From: Vicinamibacteria bacterium
GTDB taxonomy: Bacteria > Acidobacteriota > Vicinamibacteria > Fen-336
NCBI GenBank assembly: GCA_025994075.1
Contig: JAMQGV010000015.1
Span: 109,091-157,693 of the forward strand
Direction of reading: 5' to 3'
Length of the DNA: 48,603 nt
This document shows, piece by piece, positions 28,088 to 37,999 of the stretch. The notes below the pieces were generated by a model that worked only from the letters and a program-made list of their open reading frames with translations, was not told where the DNA came from and did not search any database. The position numbers and the translations under genes are program-made. The first letter of the stretch is position 1. Each line of letters begins with the position of its first letter.

Positions 28088-28740
28088 TGGAACACCGAGA
28101 GCCGCGGCAAACCGACGATCGCCAGCAGGCGCGCGGTCCGTGCGTCGTGGCGGACCTGCGCCAGCACCTTCGCGGGGATCCGCTTCGCGTAGGGAGCGAG
28201 GTCGCGCTCGACCTCGGCGTCGGCCTCCGTGGCCGCCTCCGGACGCGCGCGAGCGACGGCCTCGACGAGCGGCCCCTCGACGGCCGCCAGCGCCTGCTCC
28301 ACCTGTTCGAGTGGCTGCCCCGGCGTGCGCTGGGCCGCCGAGACCGCGCGCTGCGCGGCGAGCAGCGCCTGCTCGAGTTCCGGCCCCTCGGCCCGCGCCG
28401 CGGCCAGCGCCTGGGCCAGCGCCGGCAGCCGCCCGAGGGCTTCGTCCGCGTCGGGCGCGCCGGCGTCGACGGCGCGCTTCCAGCGCTCGGCCGCGCCCTC
28501 GACCGCGAGCTTGCAGTAGGCCAGGCTGCCCACCTTGCGGCCGCGGGCCCACGAGTGGGCGTGCCCCTCGAAGGCGTCGGCGATGCCGCGCAGGACGACG
28601 CGCAGCGGCCAGCCGGCGCGGCGCCACTCGTGGACGAGCAGCCAGTCGGGGTTGGAGAAGAACAGCGGGTCGCCGCGGCGCGAGACGAAGTAGTCCTCGA
28701 CCGCGCGGTAGTACTCGATCTCGCTGTGCTCGGCGTCCAC
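28084..28740 (-). CDS. Conserved-looking hypothetical protein, unknown function
   Basis: 218 residues, GTG start four bases after the coaX stop. The N-terminal third (about 8-80) is well structured and aromatic-rich: 'YRAVEDYFVSRRGDPLFFSN' then 'WLLVHEWRRAGWPLRVVLRGI' and 'SWARGRKVGSLAYCKLAV'. The rest is Ala/Glu-rich helix, possibly coiled coil, then 'YAKRIPAKVLAQVRHDARTARLLAIVGLPRLSVF'. No signal peptide or membrane segment. I do not recognise a characterised family. Overlap with the rRNA/tRNA methyltransferase gene and adjacency to coaX suggest a cytosolic housekeeping or RNA-related role, which is inference only. Confidence 0.8.
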   Translation of the reverse strand: MDAEHSEIEYYRAVEDYFVSRRGDPLFFSNPDWLLVHEWRRAGWPLRVVLRGIADAFEGHAHSWARGRKVGSLAYCKLAVEGAAERWKRAVDAGAPDADEALGRLPALAQALAAARAEGPELEQALLAAQRAVSAAQRTPGQPLEQVEQALAAVEGPLVEAVARARPEAATEADAEVERDLAPYAKRIPAKVLAQVRHDARTARLLAIVGLPRLSVFH

Positions 28741-28744
28741 GCCG

Positions 28745-29524
28745 CTAGCGTCGACGGTTGCGCTCGTAGATCAGCCGCAGGCCCGTCAGCGTGAGCCAGG
28801 GATCGACGACCTCGATCGACGGGATGTCGCGCGCCAGCGTCTCCGCCAGGCCGCCGGTGGCGACCACCCGCACCCGCTCGCCGAGCTCGCCGCGGATGCG
28901 CGCGAGCAGCGCCTCGACCATGCCGCAGTACCCGAAGTAGAGGCCCGACTGCATCGAGCCGACCGTGGAGCGGCCGACGACGCGGCCGGGGTTGCGGACC
29001 TCGACCCGCGGCAGCCGGGCGGCGCGCTGGAACAGCGCGTCGGCGCTGATGCCCACGCCGGGCACGATCACGCCGCCGAGGTACTCGCCCGCGCGGGTCA
29101 CCACGTCGAACGTGGTCGCGGTTCCGAAGTCGACGACGATCACGGGCCCGCCGAACAGCGCCAGCGCCGCGACGCCGTTCACGATGCGGTCGGCGCCGAC
29201 GTCGCCCGGCGGCTCGTACAGCACCGGCATCCCGGTGTCGACCGTCGGGTCGACCACCAGCGGGTCGTGGCCGAGGTACTGCCGCGAGAGCGCGACCAGC
29301 ACCGAGGTCAGCGGCGGCACGACGCTGGCGAGCGCCACGCCGCCGATCTCGGCGGGGTCGATGCCGGAGTTGGCGAACAGGTTGCGGACCAGCACGCCGT
29401 ACTCGTCGGCCGTCTGCTCGCGGCGGGTGGTCAGCCGCCAGTGCGCCCGCAGCTCCTCGCCGCGGTGCGCGCCGAAGACCGTGTTGGTGTTGCCGACGTC
29501 GATCGTCAGCAGCAGCTCGGCCAT
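28745..29524 (-). CDS. coaX: Type III pantothenate kinase
   Basis: 259 residues. It catalyses the first step of coenzyme A synthesis, phosphorylating pantothenate. ASKHA-fold motifs are visible: 'LLTIDVGNTNTVFG' (phosphate 1), 'GADRIVNGVAAL' (substrate site), 'VVDFGTATTFDVV' (phosphate 2) and 'VVATGGLAE' (adenosine). Length is typical. The ATG is four bases after the birA stop. The birA-coaX order is a familiar pairing in Acidobacteriota and Clostridia. Confidence 0.97.
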   Translation of the reverse strand: MAELLLTIDVGNTNTVFGAHRGEELRAHWRLTTRREQTADEYGVLVRNLFANSGIDPAEIGGVALASVVPPLTSVLVALSRQYLGHDPLVVDPTVDTGMPVLYEPPGDVGADRIVNGVAALALFGGPVIVVDFGTATTFDVVTRAGEYLGGVIVPGVGISADALFQRAARLPRVEVRNPGRVVGRSTVGSMQSGLYFGYCGMVEALLARIRGELGERVRVVATGGLAETLARDIPSIEVVDPWLTLTGLRLIYERNRRR

Positions 29525-29528
29525 CGCT

Positions 29529-30317
29529 TCACTCCCCCGCTCGCAGCGCCCGCGCGTCGCCGGCGAGCACGGCCTCGATCCCGTCCGCCGTCTCCAGCAG
29601 CAGCGCGCCGCGCGCGTCCAGGCCGCGCGCCACGCCGCGCCGCTCGCGGCCGTCCTGCTTCACCCGCACCGGCCGCCCCCACCACTCGAGCGCGCGCTCC
29701 TCGAAGGCCCGCGTCACGCCCTCGGGCGGCCCGTTGGCCGCGCGATCATACCAATCGCGGATCCGCGCCAGCAGCGCCGCGGCGACGTCTCCGGGCGCCA
29801 CCGGGACCGGAACCAGGTCGTCGAGCCGCGCCGCCGGCGGGTCGGTGGCCGCGGGCGCCTGCAGCACGTTCACGCCGATGCCGAGCACGAGCGACTCGAG
29901 CCCGCGCGGCGAGCTGCTGGCGTCGAGCAGCAGCCCCGCCAGCTTGCGCTCGCACCACCACACGTCGTTCGGCCACTTGAGCCGCACGTCGTCGGGCGCC
30001 CCCAGCTCCGCGAGCGCCTCCACCAGGGCGACGCCGGCCGCCAGCGACAGCAGCGGGCCACGCTCCTGCGGCAACGTCGTCGGCAGCGCGATCGAGAGAT
30101 AAAGGTTGCCGGGCGGCGACTGCCAGGCGTTGCCGTGGCGACCGCGACCGCCGCTCTGCCGGCCGGCGCGCAGCGACGTCCACGGCGCCGCGTCCACGCC
30201 GCGCAGCGCGTCGTTGGTCGAACCGATCTCCGCGGCGAACCAGAGCGGCGCCGGCCAGTCGATGCCGCGCGCCGAGAGGGCGGCCGCGACCTCGACGTCG
30301 ACGGCGTGGGCCGTCAC
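29529..30317 (-). CDS. birA: Biotin--[acetyl-CoA-carboxylase] ligase
   Basis: 262 residues from a GTG overlapping the nadC-like stop (GTGA). It activates biotin as biotinyl-AMP and attaches it to carboxylase BCCP domains. The catalytic domain shows 'GSTNDALRG', the biotin/AMP loop 'GGRGRHGNAWQSPPGNLY', 'KWPNDVWW' and 'GIGVNVLQ'. The small C-terminal beta-barrel follows ('RAFEERALEWWGRPVRV'). There is no N-terminal helix-turn-helix, so it is a ligase without repressor function. coaX follows after four bases. Confidence 0.95.
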   Translation of the reverse strand: MTAHAVDVEVAAALSARGIDWPAPLWFAAEIGSTNDALRGVDAAPWTSLRAGRQSGGRGRHGNAWQSPPGNLYLSIALPTTLPQERGPLLSLAAGVALVEALAELGAPDDVRLKWPNDVWWCERKLAGLLLDASSSPRGLESLVLGIGVNVLQAPAATDPPAARLDDLVPVPVAPGDVAAALLARIRDWYDRAANGPPEGVTRAFEERALEWWGRPVRVKQDGRERRGVARGLDARGALLLETADGIEAVLAGDARALRAGE

Positions 30318-31162
30318 TCGACCGCCTCGAAGACGATCGCGGCGTGCGGAGCGGCCATCGTCAGGGCCGGGACGCGCACGACGTCGACGCCGGCTTCGGC
30401 CAGCGCCCGCGCTTCGGCGGGGTCGCCGGCAGTGGCCTCGACGGCGGCGCGTCCCGCGACCAGCGCGACGGCGTCGCGCACCTGCAGCAGGGTCAGCTCC
30501 GGCAGCGCGAGAGAAGCGGCACCCGCCTCGAGCGCCTCGGGGATCTCCTCGAAGTGGCGCAGCGCCGCCGCCACCTCGCGGCCGGCCGCGGCTGCGACCG
30601 CGAGCCGCACCGCGGCCCCCATGCTCCCGGCCGCAGCAGCGTGCCAGCCGTGGACGCGGAACCCGGCGTCGAGCCCGTGGCGCGGCGCTTCGCCCCCGCC
30701 CAGCTCGATCGCGTGGCTCTCCAGGAAGCGCAGGCCGGGCGTGCCGAAGCGAGTGCCCCGCACCCGCGCGCGGGTGCCGGCCAGCGCCTCCACGTAGCGC
30801 CGCGTCAGCGTCGCGATGCCGGACAGCCGCCCCAGCAGGTTGACCGCGACGCGCCCGGCGGAGATCAGCGCGCGCGCGCGGCCGTGGACCCGCGCCAGCT
30901 CGACTCCGGCGGCAGCCTCGAGGCCGTCGGCCAGCGCTCCCTGCCAGTGGAACTCGGGATCGAGATGGCGGAAGGCGAGCGCGGCGGCGTCGAGCCCGGC
31001 CACGACACAGGGCTCGCGGGTCAGCAGCGCGCCGGCTCCCACCGCGCCTTCCGTGACGCACGCCCGCGCGGTGGCGTCGCCGCCGCCGAGGTCCTCCTCC
31101 AGCGCCCGCACGACCGCGGCGTGGATCCGCCGCGGGTCCAGCATCGGGGCCGTGTGGGTCAT
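30314..31162 (-). CDS. NadC-like (quinolinate phosphoribosyltransferase) homologue with degenerate active site
   Basis: 282 residues, ATG preceded by GGGGAGG. Fold and length match NadC (E. coli 297): N-terminal 'ALEEDLGGGDATARACV', middle 'ALISAGRVAVNLLGRLSGIATLTRRY', barrel 'GTRFGTPGLRFLESHAIELGGG'. The residues that bind quinolinate and PRPP are largely gone. The family 'DTRKT' is GTRFG (Lys to F139), 'NHR' is APR, 'IKDNH' is RVHGW, 'LLDNF' is LALPEL, and 'GALTH' is PALTM. The two Arg equivalents (R138, R161) remain. Either the enzyme has a changed substrate or it is inactive and structural. It sits between valS and birA, in the position nadC often has. Confidence 0.8.
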   Translation of the reverse strand: MTHTAPMLDPRRIHAAVVRALEEDLGGGDATARACVTEGAVGAGALLTREPCVVAGLDAAALAFRHLDPEFHWQGALADGLEAAAGVELARVHGRARALISAGRVAVNLLGRLSGIATLTRRYVEALAGTRARVRGTRFGTPGLRFLESHAIELGGGEAPRHGLDAGFRVHGWHAAAAGSMGAAVRLAVAAAAGREVAAALRHFEEIPEALEAGAASLALPELTLLQVRDAVALVAGRAAVEATAGDPAEARALAEAGVDVVRVPALTMAAPHAAIVFEAVE

Positions 31163-31188
31163 GACCTCCCCTCCGGCGAGAGACGTGG

Positions 31189-33858
31189 CTAGTTTGCGCC
31201 CGCCTTGTCGCCCGCCGGCGGCTGCGGTGCCAGCTCGATCGCGCTGACCGACAGCTCGGCGCCGGTTTCGGTTTCGAGCTCGACGCGCGGCGCTCGGGTG
31301 GCGGCTGCCAGGTCGCCGAGGCCGTGGCCGAGCGCGCGCGACGTCTCCGGGTCCGCGCGCAGCACCAGGCGCGCGAGATGGCGCCCGACCGAGGCCTGGG
31401 CGGCGGTCTTTGCGCGGTGCACCGTCTCGAGCGCGGCAGCGACGGCGTCGAAGGCGGCCGCGTCGTCGAGCGTCGCGCCGACCGCGTCCCACTCCGCGGC
31501 CACGGGCCACGCGGCGCGGTGCACGCTCGGCGAGGCGCCGGGGTCGGCCGCGAAGCGCCACGACCAGACCTCCTCGGTCACGTACGGCAGGTACGGCGCC
31601 AGCAGCCGCAGCAGCGCGTGCAGGCCGAGCCGCAGCGAGGCCACCGCACTCGCCCGGCCGGCCGCGTCCTGCTCGTCGCGGGCACGTCCCTTCACGAGCT
31701 CGAGGTAGGCGTCCGTGAAGCGGCTCCAGAAGAAGCGCTCCACGTGGTCGAGCGCGGTCGCGTAGTCCATCTCCTCGAGCGCCGCCGAGGCGCGTTCCAC
31801 GGTCTCGCGGAGCCGGAACTGGAAGCCCTTGTCCACGGGATGCGTGATCGCCGCCGCCGATCCCGCCGCGCCTTCCAGCCCCAGCACCAGCTTGCCGGCG
31901 TTGAAGAGCTTGGTGACCAGGCGGCGGCCGACGGTCAGCACCTTCTCGTCGAAGGCGGTGTCGACGCCGAGCCGCGCCGAGAGCGACCAGTAGCGCACGG
32001 CGTCGGAGCCGTACTTGTCGAGCAGGCCGATCGGCGTCAGCACGTTGCCCTTGCTCTTCGACATCTTCTTGCGGTCGGGGTCGAGCACCCAGCCGGAGAT
32101 GGCGACGTTGCGCCACGGGATCTCGCGCTCGTGCAGCCACGCCTTGGCGATCGTGTAGAAGGCCCAGGTGCGGATGATCTCGTGGCTCTGCGGGCGCACG
32201 TCCATCGGGAACAGCTGCGCGTGGCGCTGCGGCTGGTCGGTCCAGCCGGTCGCGAGTTGCGGCGTCAGCGACGACGTGAACCAGGTGTCGAACACGTCGC
32301 TCTCGGCGGTGAAGCCGCCGGGCTGGTCGCGCTGCGCCTCGGCGTAGCCCTTCGGCACGTCCGTCGTCGGATCGACCGGCATCGACTCCGGGTCGGCGAC
32401 GATCGGGCGCTCGTAGTCGGGTCGGCCCGCGGCGTCGAGCGGGTACCAGACCGGGAACGGCACGCCGAAGTAGCGCTGGCGGCTGATGCACCAGTCGAGG
32501 TTCAGGTTCTCGGTCCAGTTCTTGAACCGCAGCCGCATGAAGTCCGGGTGCCAGGCGATGCGGTCGCCGGCCTCGATCAGCTCCTGCTTGTGGGCCAGCA
32601 CCCGCACGAACCACTGGCGGGTGGTGATGAACTCGAGCGGACGGTCGCCCTTCTCGAAGAACTTCACCGGGTGCTCGATCACCTTGGGCTCGGCCTGCAG
32701 CGGCGCCTCGTGGACCGAGGTCGCGGAGCCGGCGGGATCGCGCAGCGACTCGACGATCCGCTTCTGCGCCTCCTTCACCGTCTGCCCGGCCAGGCGCTCG
32801 TAGTACGCGTTGGCCGCCTCCGGCTGCTCGCTGGGCCAGCCCTCGCTGCCGAAGACGACCTTCTCGAGCCGGCCGCCGCGGTCGACGATCTGGCGCAGCG
32901 GCAGCTTCTCGTCGCGCCACCAGATCACGTCCGTCGCGTCGCCGAAGGTGCAGACCATCAGGATGCCGGTGCCCTTCTCCGGGTCGACCAGCGGGCTCGG
33001 GAAGATGCGCACCGGGACCCGGAACAGCGGCGTGACCGCCTCGCGTCCGAACAGCGGCTTGTAGCGCTCGTCCTCGGGGTGGGCGGCGACGCCGACGCAG
33101 GCGGGCAGCAGCTCGGGCCGCGTCGTCGAGATGACGAAGCTCTCCTCCGAGCCCTTCACGCCGAAGCGCAGGTCGTGGTACGCGCCGCGCATGGGACGGT
33201 CTTCGACCTCGGCCTGGGCCACCGCCGTCCGGAAGTCGACGTCCCACATGGTGGGCGCCTCGTGACTGTAGGCCTCCCCCTTCTTCACGAGGTCCAGGAA
33301 CGAGAGCTGGGCCATGCGCCGCGAGTGCTTCGAGATCGTCGAGTACTCGAGCGCCCAGTCGACCGACAGCGCGAGGCGCTGCCACAGCGCCTTGAACGCC
33401 TTCTCGTCCTCGTGGGTGAGCTGCAGGCACAGCTCGATGAAGTCGGCGCGCGAGACCTTCGTCGGCGGCTCGGCCTTGCGCTTCGCGTCGTCCGCCATCT
33501 CGAAGCGGCGGTCCGGCTGCGACGGCACGCCCGCCTCGCAGCGCACGTGGAAGTAGTTCTGCACCCGGCGCTCGGTCGGCAGGCCGTTGTCGTCCCAGCC
33601 CATCGGGTAGAACACGTTGCGGCCCTGCATCCGGCGGTGGCGGGCCAGCACGTCGGTCTGCGTGTAGCTGAACACGTGGCCGACGTGGAGCGAGCCGGAG
33701 ACGGTGGGCGGCGGCGTGTCGACGACGTAGCGCGGGCCCGCGGCCTGCTCGTCGAAGCGGTAGGTGCCGTCCTGGGCCCACTGCTCGTCCCACTTCTGCT
33801 CCGCGGCGACGGAGTCGAAGTGGGAGGGGAGCGAGGCGATGTCGACCGGAGTGCGCAT
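31189..33858 (-). CDS. valS: Valine--tRNA ligase
   Basis: 889 residues. Class I motifs are HVGH in 'PPPTVSGSLHVGHVF' (about 50-64) and KMSKS in 'RKKMSKSKGNVLTP' (about 580). The editing CP1 domain lies between ('VISTTRPELLPACVGVAAHP'). 'NLDWCISRQRYFGVPFP' and the C-terminal anticodon-binding helices are present. The chain ends soon after them, without the long coiled-coil tail of E. coli ValS, as in the archaeal/actinobacterial-like type 2 form. ATG with GAGAGGATCC upstream, about 100 bases after the response regulator stop. The nadC-like gene follows 26 bases later. Confidence 0.96.
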   Translation of the reverse strand: MRTPVDIASLPSHFDSVAAEQKWDEQWAQDGTYRFDEQAAGPRYVVDTPPPTVSGSLHVGHVFSYTQTDVLARHRRMQGRNVFYPMGWDDNGLPTERRVQNYFHVRCEAGVPSQPDRRFEMADDAKRKAEPPTKVSRADFIELCLQLTHEDEKAFKALWQRLALSVDWALEYSTISKHSRRMAQLSFLDLVKKGEAYSHEAPTMWDVDFRTAVAQAEVEDRPMRGAYHDLRFGVKGSEESFVISTTRPELLPACVGVAAHPEDERYKPLFGREAVTPLFRVPVRIFPSPLVDPEKGTGILMVCTFGDATDVIWWRDEKLPLRQIVDRGGRLEKVVFGSEGWPSEQPEAANAYYERLAGQTVKEAQKRIVESLRDPAGSATSVHEAPLQAEPKVIEHPVKFFEKGDRPLEFITTRQWFVRVLAHKQELIEAGDRIAWHPDFMRLRFKNWTENLNLDWCISRQRYFGVPFPVWYPLDAAGRPDYERPIVADPESMPVDPTTDVPKGYAEAQRDQPGGFTAESDVFDTWFTSSLTPQLATGWTDQPQRHAQLFPMDVRPQSHEIIRTWAFYTIAKAWLHEREIPWRNVAISGWVLDPDRKKMSKSKGNVLTPIGLLDKYGSDAVRYWSLSARLGVDTAFDEKVLTVGRRLVTKLFNAGKLVLGLEGAAGSAAAITHPVDKGFQFRLRETVERASAALEEMDYATALDHVERFFWSRFTDAYLELVKGRARDEQDAAGRASAVASLRLGLHALLRLLAPYLPYVTEEVWSWRFAADPGASPSVHRAAWPVAAEWDAVGATLDDAAAFDAVAAALETVHRAKTAAQASVGRHLARLVLRADPETSRALGHGLGDLAAATRAPRVELETETGAELSVSAIELAPQPPAGDKAGAN

Positions 33859-33961
33859 GGATCCTCTCGGGGCCCGGGTGGCGCCGGGGCTCGCGCGAGT
33901 GGCGTCGTCGGCGCGCCCTGCGGGCGGTGCGGGCGATTCGGGGCGGTTTTCTCGGAAGGGG

Positions 33962-35566
33962 TTACAGCGCGGCCAGTTCGGACTTGAGCCGCTCGATCTC
34001 CTTGCGGATCAGGCTCTCGGCGAGGTCGGGGATCACCTCCCACGCGATCTCGCGGATCACCTTCTCCGACACCTGCGCGACGACGCGCTGGGCGATCTTC
34101 TCGACCATGTCCGCCGGCACGCCGATCTCGGCGGCCTCGGACGGCGCCGGGGCGACGGCGGCTGCAGCAGCGACGGGCGCGACGTCGGCGAAGCTGGGAG
34201 CAGGCGCCTCCGAGGCCGCAACCTCGGCCGCCGCTGGCGCGGCTGCCGGGGGCTCGGGCGCGACCGCAGCGGGCGCCGGCTCGAAATCCTCCTCGACGGC
34301 CGGGGCGGGCTCGAACGCCGGAGCGGCCTCCATCGCAGGCGCGGCAGTCTCGACCGCGGCCGGCGGCTCCAGTTCCTCGAGCTCGGCGATGGGCGCGGGC
34401 TCGGGGGCAGGCGGCGGCTCGTAGGCGACGGTCGCGGACGCGTCGAAAGCGGCGGGGGCCTCGTCCTCGAGCGGCGCAGGCTCGAACGCCGGCGGTTCGG
34501 GCTCGAAGCTCGCGGGAGCAGCCTCGGCAACGGCAGGCTCCGGCTCGAACGCAGGAGCCTCGGGTTCGAAGGCGGGCGCCTCGGGTTCGAAGGCCGGGGG
34601 CTCCGGCTCGAACGCCGGGGCCTCGGGCGCGGCCTCGAAGCCCATCTCCGCGGCCGGCTCGGCGATGGCCGACTCGCCAGCTGCCGCGCGAGCCGCTTCC
34701 ACGGCGGCGCGCGCGCGCTCCTCCATCGACACCTCGGTCGTCGGCTGGGTCCACGGGAGCGTCGCGGCGGAGGGCTCCGCGAAGGCCTCGGGGGCCGGGG
34801 CTTCTTCGGCGGCCACGGCAGCGGCGGCCTCTTCCGCGACCGGCTCTTCGGCGAGGCCCAGCGACGCGCGCTCGTCGTCGCCGATGCCGGCCTCGGCCGG
34901 GGCGTAGAGGTCCTGGTCGAGCGCGGGCTCTTCGGGCGGCGCGACCTCGTAGCCGGCCTCCTCGAGCAGCTCTTCCGCGCCGGCCGCGGCGGGCGCCTCG
35001 GCGAACTCGGCAGCGGGCGCCTCGGGCGCCTCTTCGTACACGAACTCGTTTTCGGGTTCGGCGGGCGCGGGGGCCGGAGCCGGGGCCTCTTCCGCGACGA
35101 ACTCCTCCACCGGTTCCGGCTCCGCGACGGGCGCCGCGGCGACCACGGGCGGCGGGGGGGCCGGAGCGGGCGACGGGGCCGCGGGAGCCGGCTGCGCGGG
35201 CCGCGCCAGCAGTTCCTTCACCTTGGCGATCAGCGACTGCGGCTCGAACGGCTTGGCGAGGTAGCCGTCGGCGCCGACGCGATTGGCCTTCTCCTGGTCG
35301 AACGGCTCGAACGCGCCCGTCAGCAGCAGCACCGGCACGCCCGCCAGGCCCGGGGTCTTCTTGATGTGATCGCAGACCTCGTAGCCGTCCTTCTCCGGCA
35401 TGATGATGTCGCACAGGACGACGTCGGGGCGCATCTCGGCCAAGCGCTCGAGGGCCAGCCGGCCGTTGCCGACGGTCGTGACCTCGAAGTCCTCGTCGGA
35501 GAAGGTCAGCTCGATGACCTTCTGGATGGTGATGCTGTCGTCGGCCAGGAGGATCTTCTTGCCCAT
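33962..35566 (-). CDS. Response regulator with long Ala/Pro/Glu linker and helical C-terminus
   Basis: 534 residues from ATG 35566, which has GAGGTGAG upstream; a GTG three codons earlier is an alternative. The receiver domain (about 1-120) has D9/D10, phosphoacceptor D53 and K105. Roughly 350 residues of Ala/Pro/Glu-rich low complexity follow, including a tandem F-E-P-E motif. The last 55 residues are an ordered amphipathic helix: 'EKIAQRVVAQVSEKVIREIAWEVIP' pattern ending 'IRKEIERLKSEL'. Regulators with this tail occur in Myxococcota and Acidobacteriota, where some act in motility or polarity; the role here is unknown. No DNA-binding domain. A strong promoter lies at 35610-35638. Confidence 0.9.
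   Translation of the reverse strand: MGKKILLADDSITIQKVIELTFSDEDFEVTTVGNGRLALERLAEMRPDVVLCDIIMPEKDGYEVCDHIKKTPGLAGVPVLLLTGAFEPFDQEKANRVGADGYLAKPFEPQSLIAKVKELLARPAQPAPAAPSPAPAPPPPVVAAAPVAEPEPVEEFVAEEAPAPAPAPAEPENEFVYEEAPEAPAAEFAEAPAAAGAEELLEEAGYEVAPPEEPALDQDLYAPAEAGIGDDERASLGLAEEPVAEEAAAAVAAEEAPAPEAFAEPSAATLPWTQPTTEVSMEERARAAVEAARAAAGESAIAEPAAEMGFEAAPEAPAFEPEPPAFEPEAPAFEPEAPAFEPEPAVAEAAPASFEPEPPAFEPAPLEDEAPAAFDASATVAYEPPPAPEPAPIAELEELEPPAAVETAAPAMEAAPAFEPAPAVEEDFEPAPAAVAPEPPAAAPAAAEVAASEAPAPSFADVAPVAAAAAVAPAPSEAAEIGVPADMVEKIAQRVVAQVSEKVIREIAWEVIPDLAESLIRKEIERLKSELAAL
34478..34634 (-). repeat. Short tandem repeat coding for FEPE motifs
   Basis: Within the response regulator linker, a 7-8 residue unit of the type x-A-F-E-P-E-x-P is repeated about six times with near-identical codons (minus strand TTCGAGCCGGAG and TTCGAACCCGAG variants). 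It looks like local slippage-type expansion and may vary in copy number between strains. Confidence 0.7.
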
Positions 35567-35609
35567 CGCCCTCACCTCGGGAACGGCCTGAAACGGATTG
35601 GTGGGCCTG

Positions 35610-35638
35610 AAGATAGACGCCCGCGGTTAAAGTGTCAA
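35610..35638 (-). promoter_or_regulatory. Strong sigma-70 promoter of the response regulator
   Basis: The minus strand reads TTGACA (35638-35633), 17 bases, TATCTT (35615-35610). The -35 is perfect and the spacing ideal. The start is near 35603, leaving a leader of about 37 bases with the Shine-Dalgarno. It separates this gene from the mutase genes upstream. Confidence 0.75.
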
Positions 35639-35659
35639 TGTAGCCCGCGCGGGGCGCCG

Positions 35660-36058
35660 TCAGGCGGCGACGGCCCGGACCTGGTCGACGATGTCCTGGA
35701 GCGAGGCGCCGGGCAGGAACACGCCCGCGACGCCCAACTTCTGCAGTTCCGGAATGTCCTGGGCCGGGATGATGCCGCCGACCACCAGCTTCACGTCGGC
35801 CATCTCCTTTTCCTTGAGCAGGGCGACGATGCGCTCGCAGATCGGCAGGTGCGCGCCCGAGAGGATCGAGAGGCCGATCACGTCGGCGTCTTCCTGGGCG
35901 GCGGCCGCCACGATCTGCTCGGGGCTCTGTCGGAGGCCGGTGTAGATCACCTCCATGCCCGCGTCGCGCAGCGCGCGGGCGACCACCTTGGCGCCGCGGT
36001 CGTGGCCGTCGAGGCCCGGCTTCGCCACCACCACCCGGATCTTGCGGTCGTTCGTCAT
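35660..36058 (-). CDS. Methylmalonyl-CoA mutase, cobalamin-binding subunit
   Basis: 132 residues forming just the B12-binding domain. '[19 protein letters not shown]' contains the D17-x-H19-x2-G22 motif whose His ligates cobalt. '[11 protein letters not shown]' and '[26 protein letters not shown]' complete the Rossmann-like fold. It works with the large catalytic subunit encoded 13 bases upstream to interconvert methylmalonyl-CoA and succinyl-CoA, as in split-type mutases. ATG start. The set is probably mcm of propionate/odd-chain metabolism, though isobutyryl-CoA mutase-type substrates cannot be excluded on this subunit alone. Confidence 0.93.
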   Translation of the reverse strand: MTNDRKIRVVVAKPGLDGHDRGAKVVARALRDAGMEVIYTGLRQSPEQIVAAAAQEDADVIGLSILSGAHLPICERIVALLKEKEMADVKLVVGGIIPAQDIPELQKLGVAGVFLPGASLQDIVDQVRAVAA

Positions 36059-36071
36059 CGCTGTCGCCTCT

Positions 36072-37691
<1,620 letters not shown>

Positions 37692-37732
37692 TCGGTCGCT
37701 CCTGCGAAGCGGATATTGTATCTGCGCGCGGG

Positions 37733-37999
37733 TCAGCCCGAGCGCCGCCGGAGCCCGAGGAGCCGGCGGACCTCGCCCGTCGAGAACCCCGTCCCCGGCG
37801 GATGCGCGCGGCGCGACCGCTCGATGAGCGCCTGCAGGCGTTCACCGCCCGCTCCGCTCTCCTTCGCGATTTCGCGATCCAGCGGGACCAGGGCTAGCAC
37901 GGGCTTGCCGCGACGGGTGACGACCACCGGCTCCCGCAGCCCCTCGCGCGCGAGGTCGGAGAGCGAGCCCGTGATCTCAGTCAGCTTGAGGGTCCTCAC
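37733..37999 (-). CDS. Antitoxin, PHD/YefM type
   Basis: 88 residues from a GTG. The N-terminal DNA-binding fold is recognisable ('[20 protein letters not shown]' then '[19 protein letters not shown]'). The C-terminal tail is Arg-rich and would wrap the toxin. It overlaps the toxin gene by 23 bases and comes second in the pair, the reverse of the usual antitoxin-first order. It is likely to repress the shared promoter with the toxin. It lies 41 bases before the mutase gene. Confidence 0.85.
   Translation of the reverse strand: MRTLKLTEITGSLSDLAREGLREPVVVTRRGKPVLALVPLDREIAKESGAGGERLQALIERSRRAHPPGTGFSTGEVRRLLGLRRRSG

Noticed and set aside
31324..33987. Long plus-strand frame opposite valS
   Set aside because: Same antisense artefact; valS has all class I synthetase motifs.
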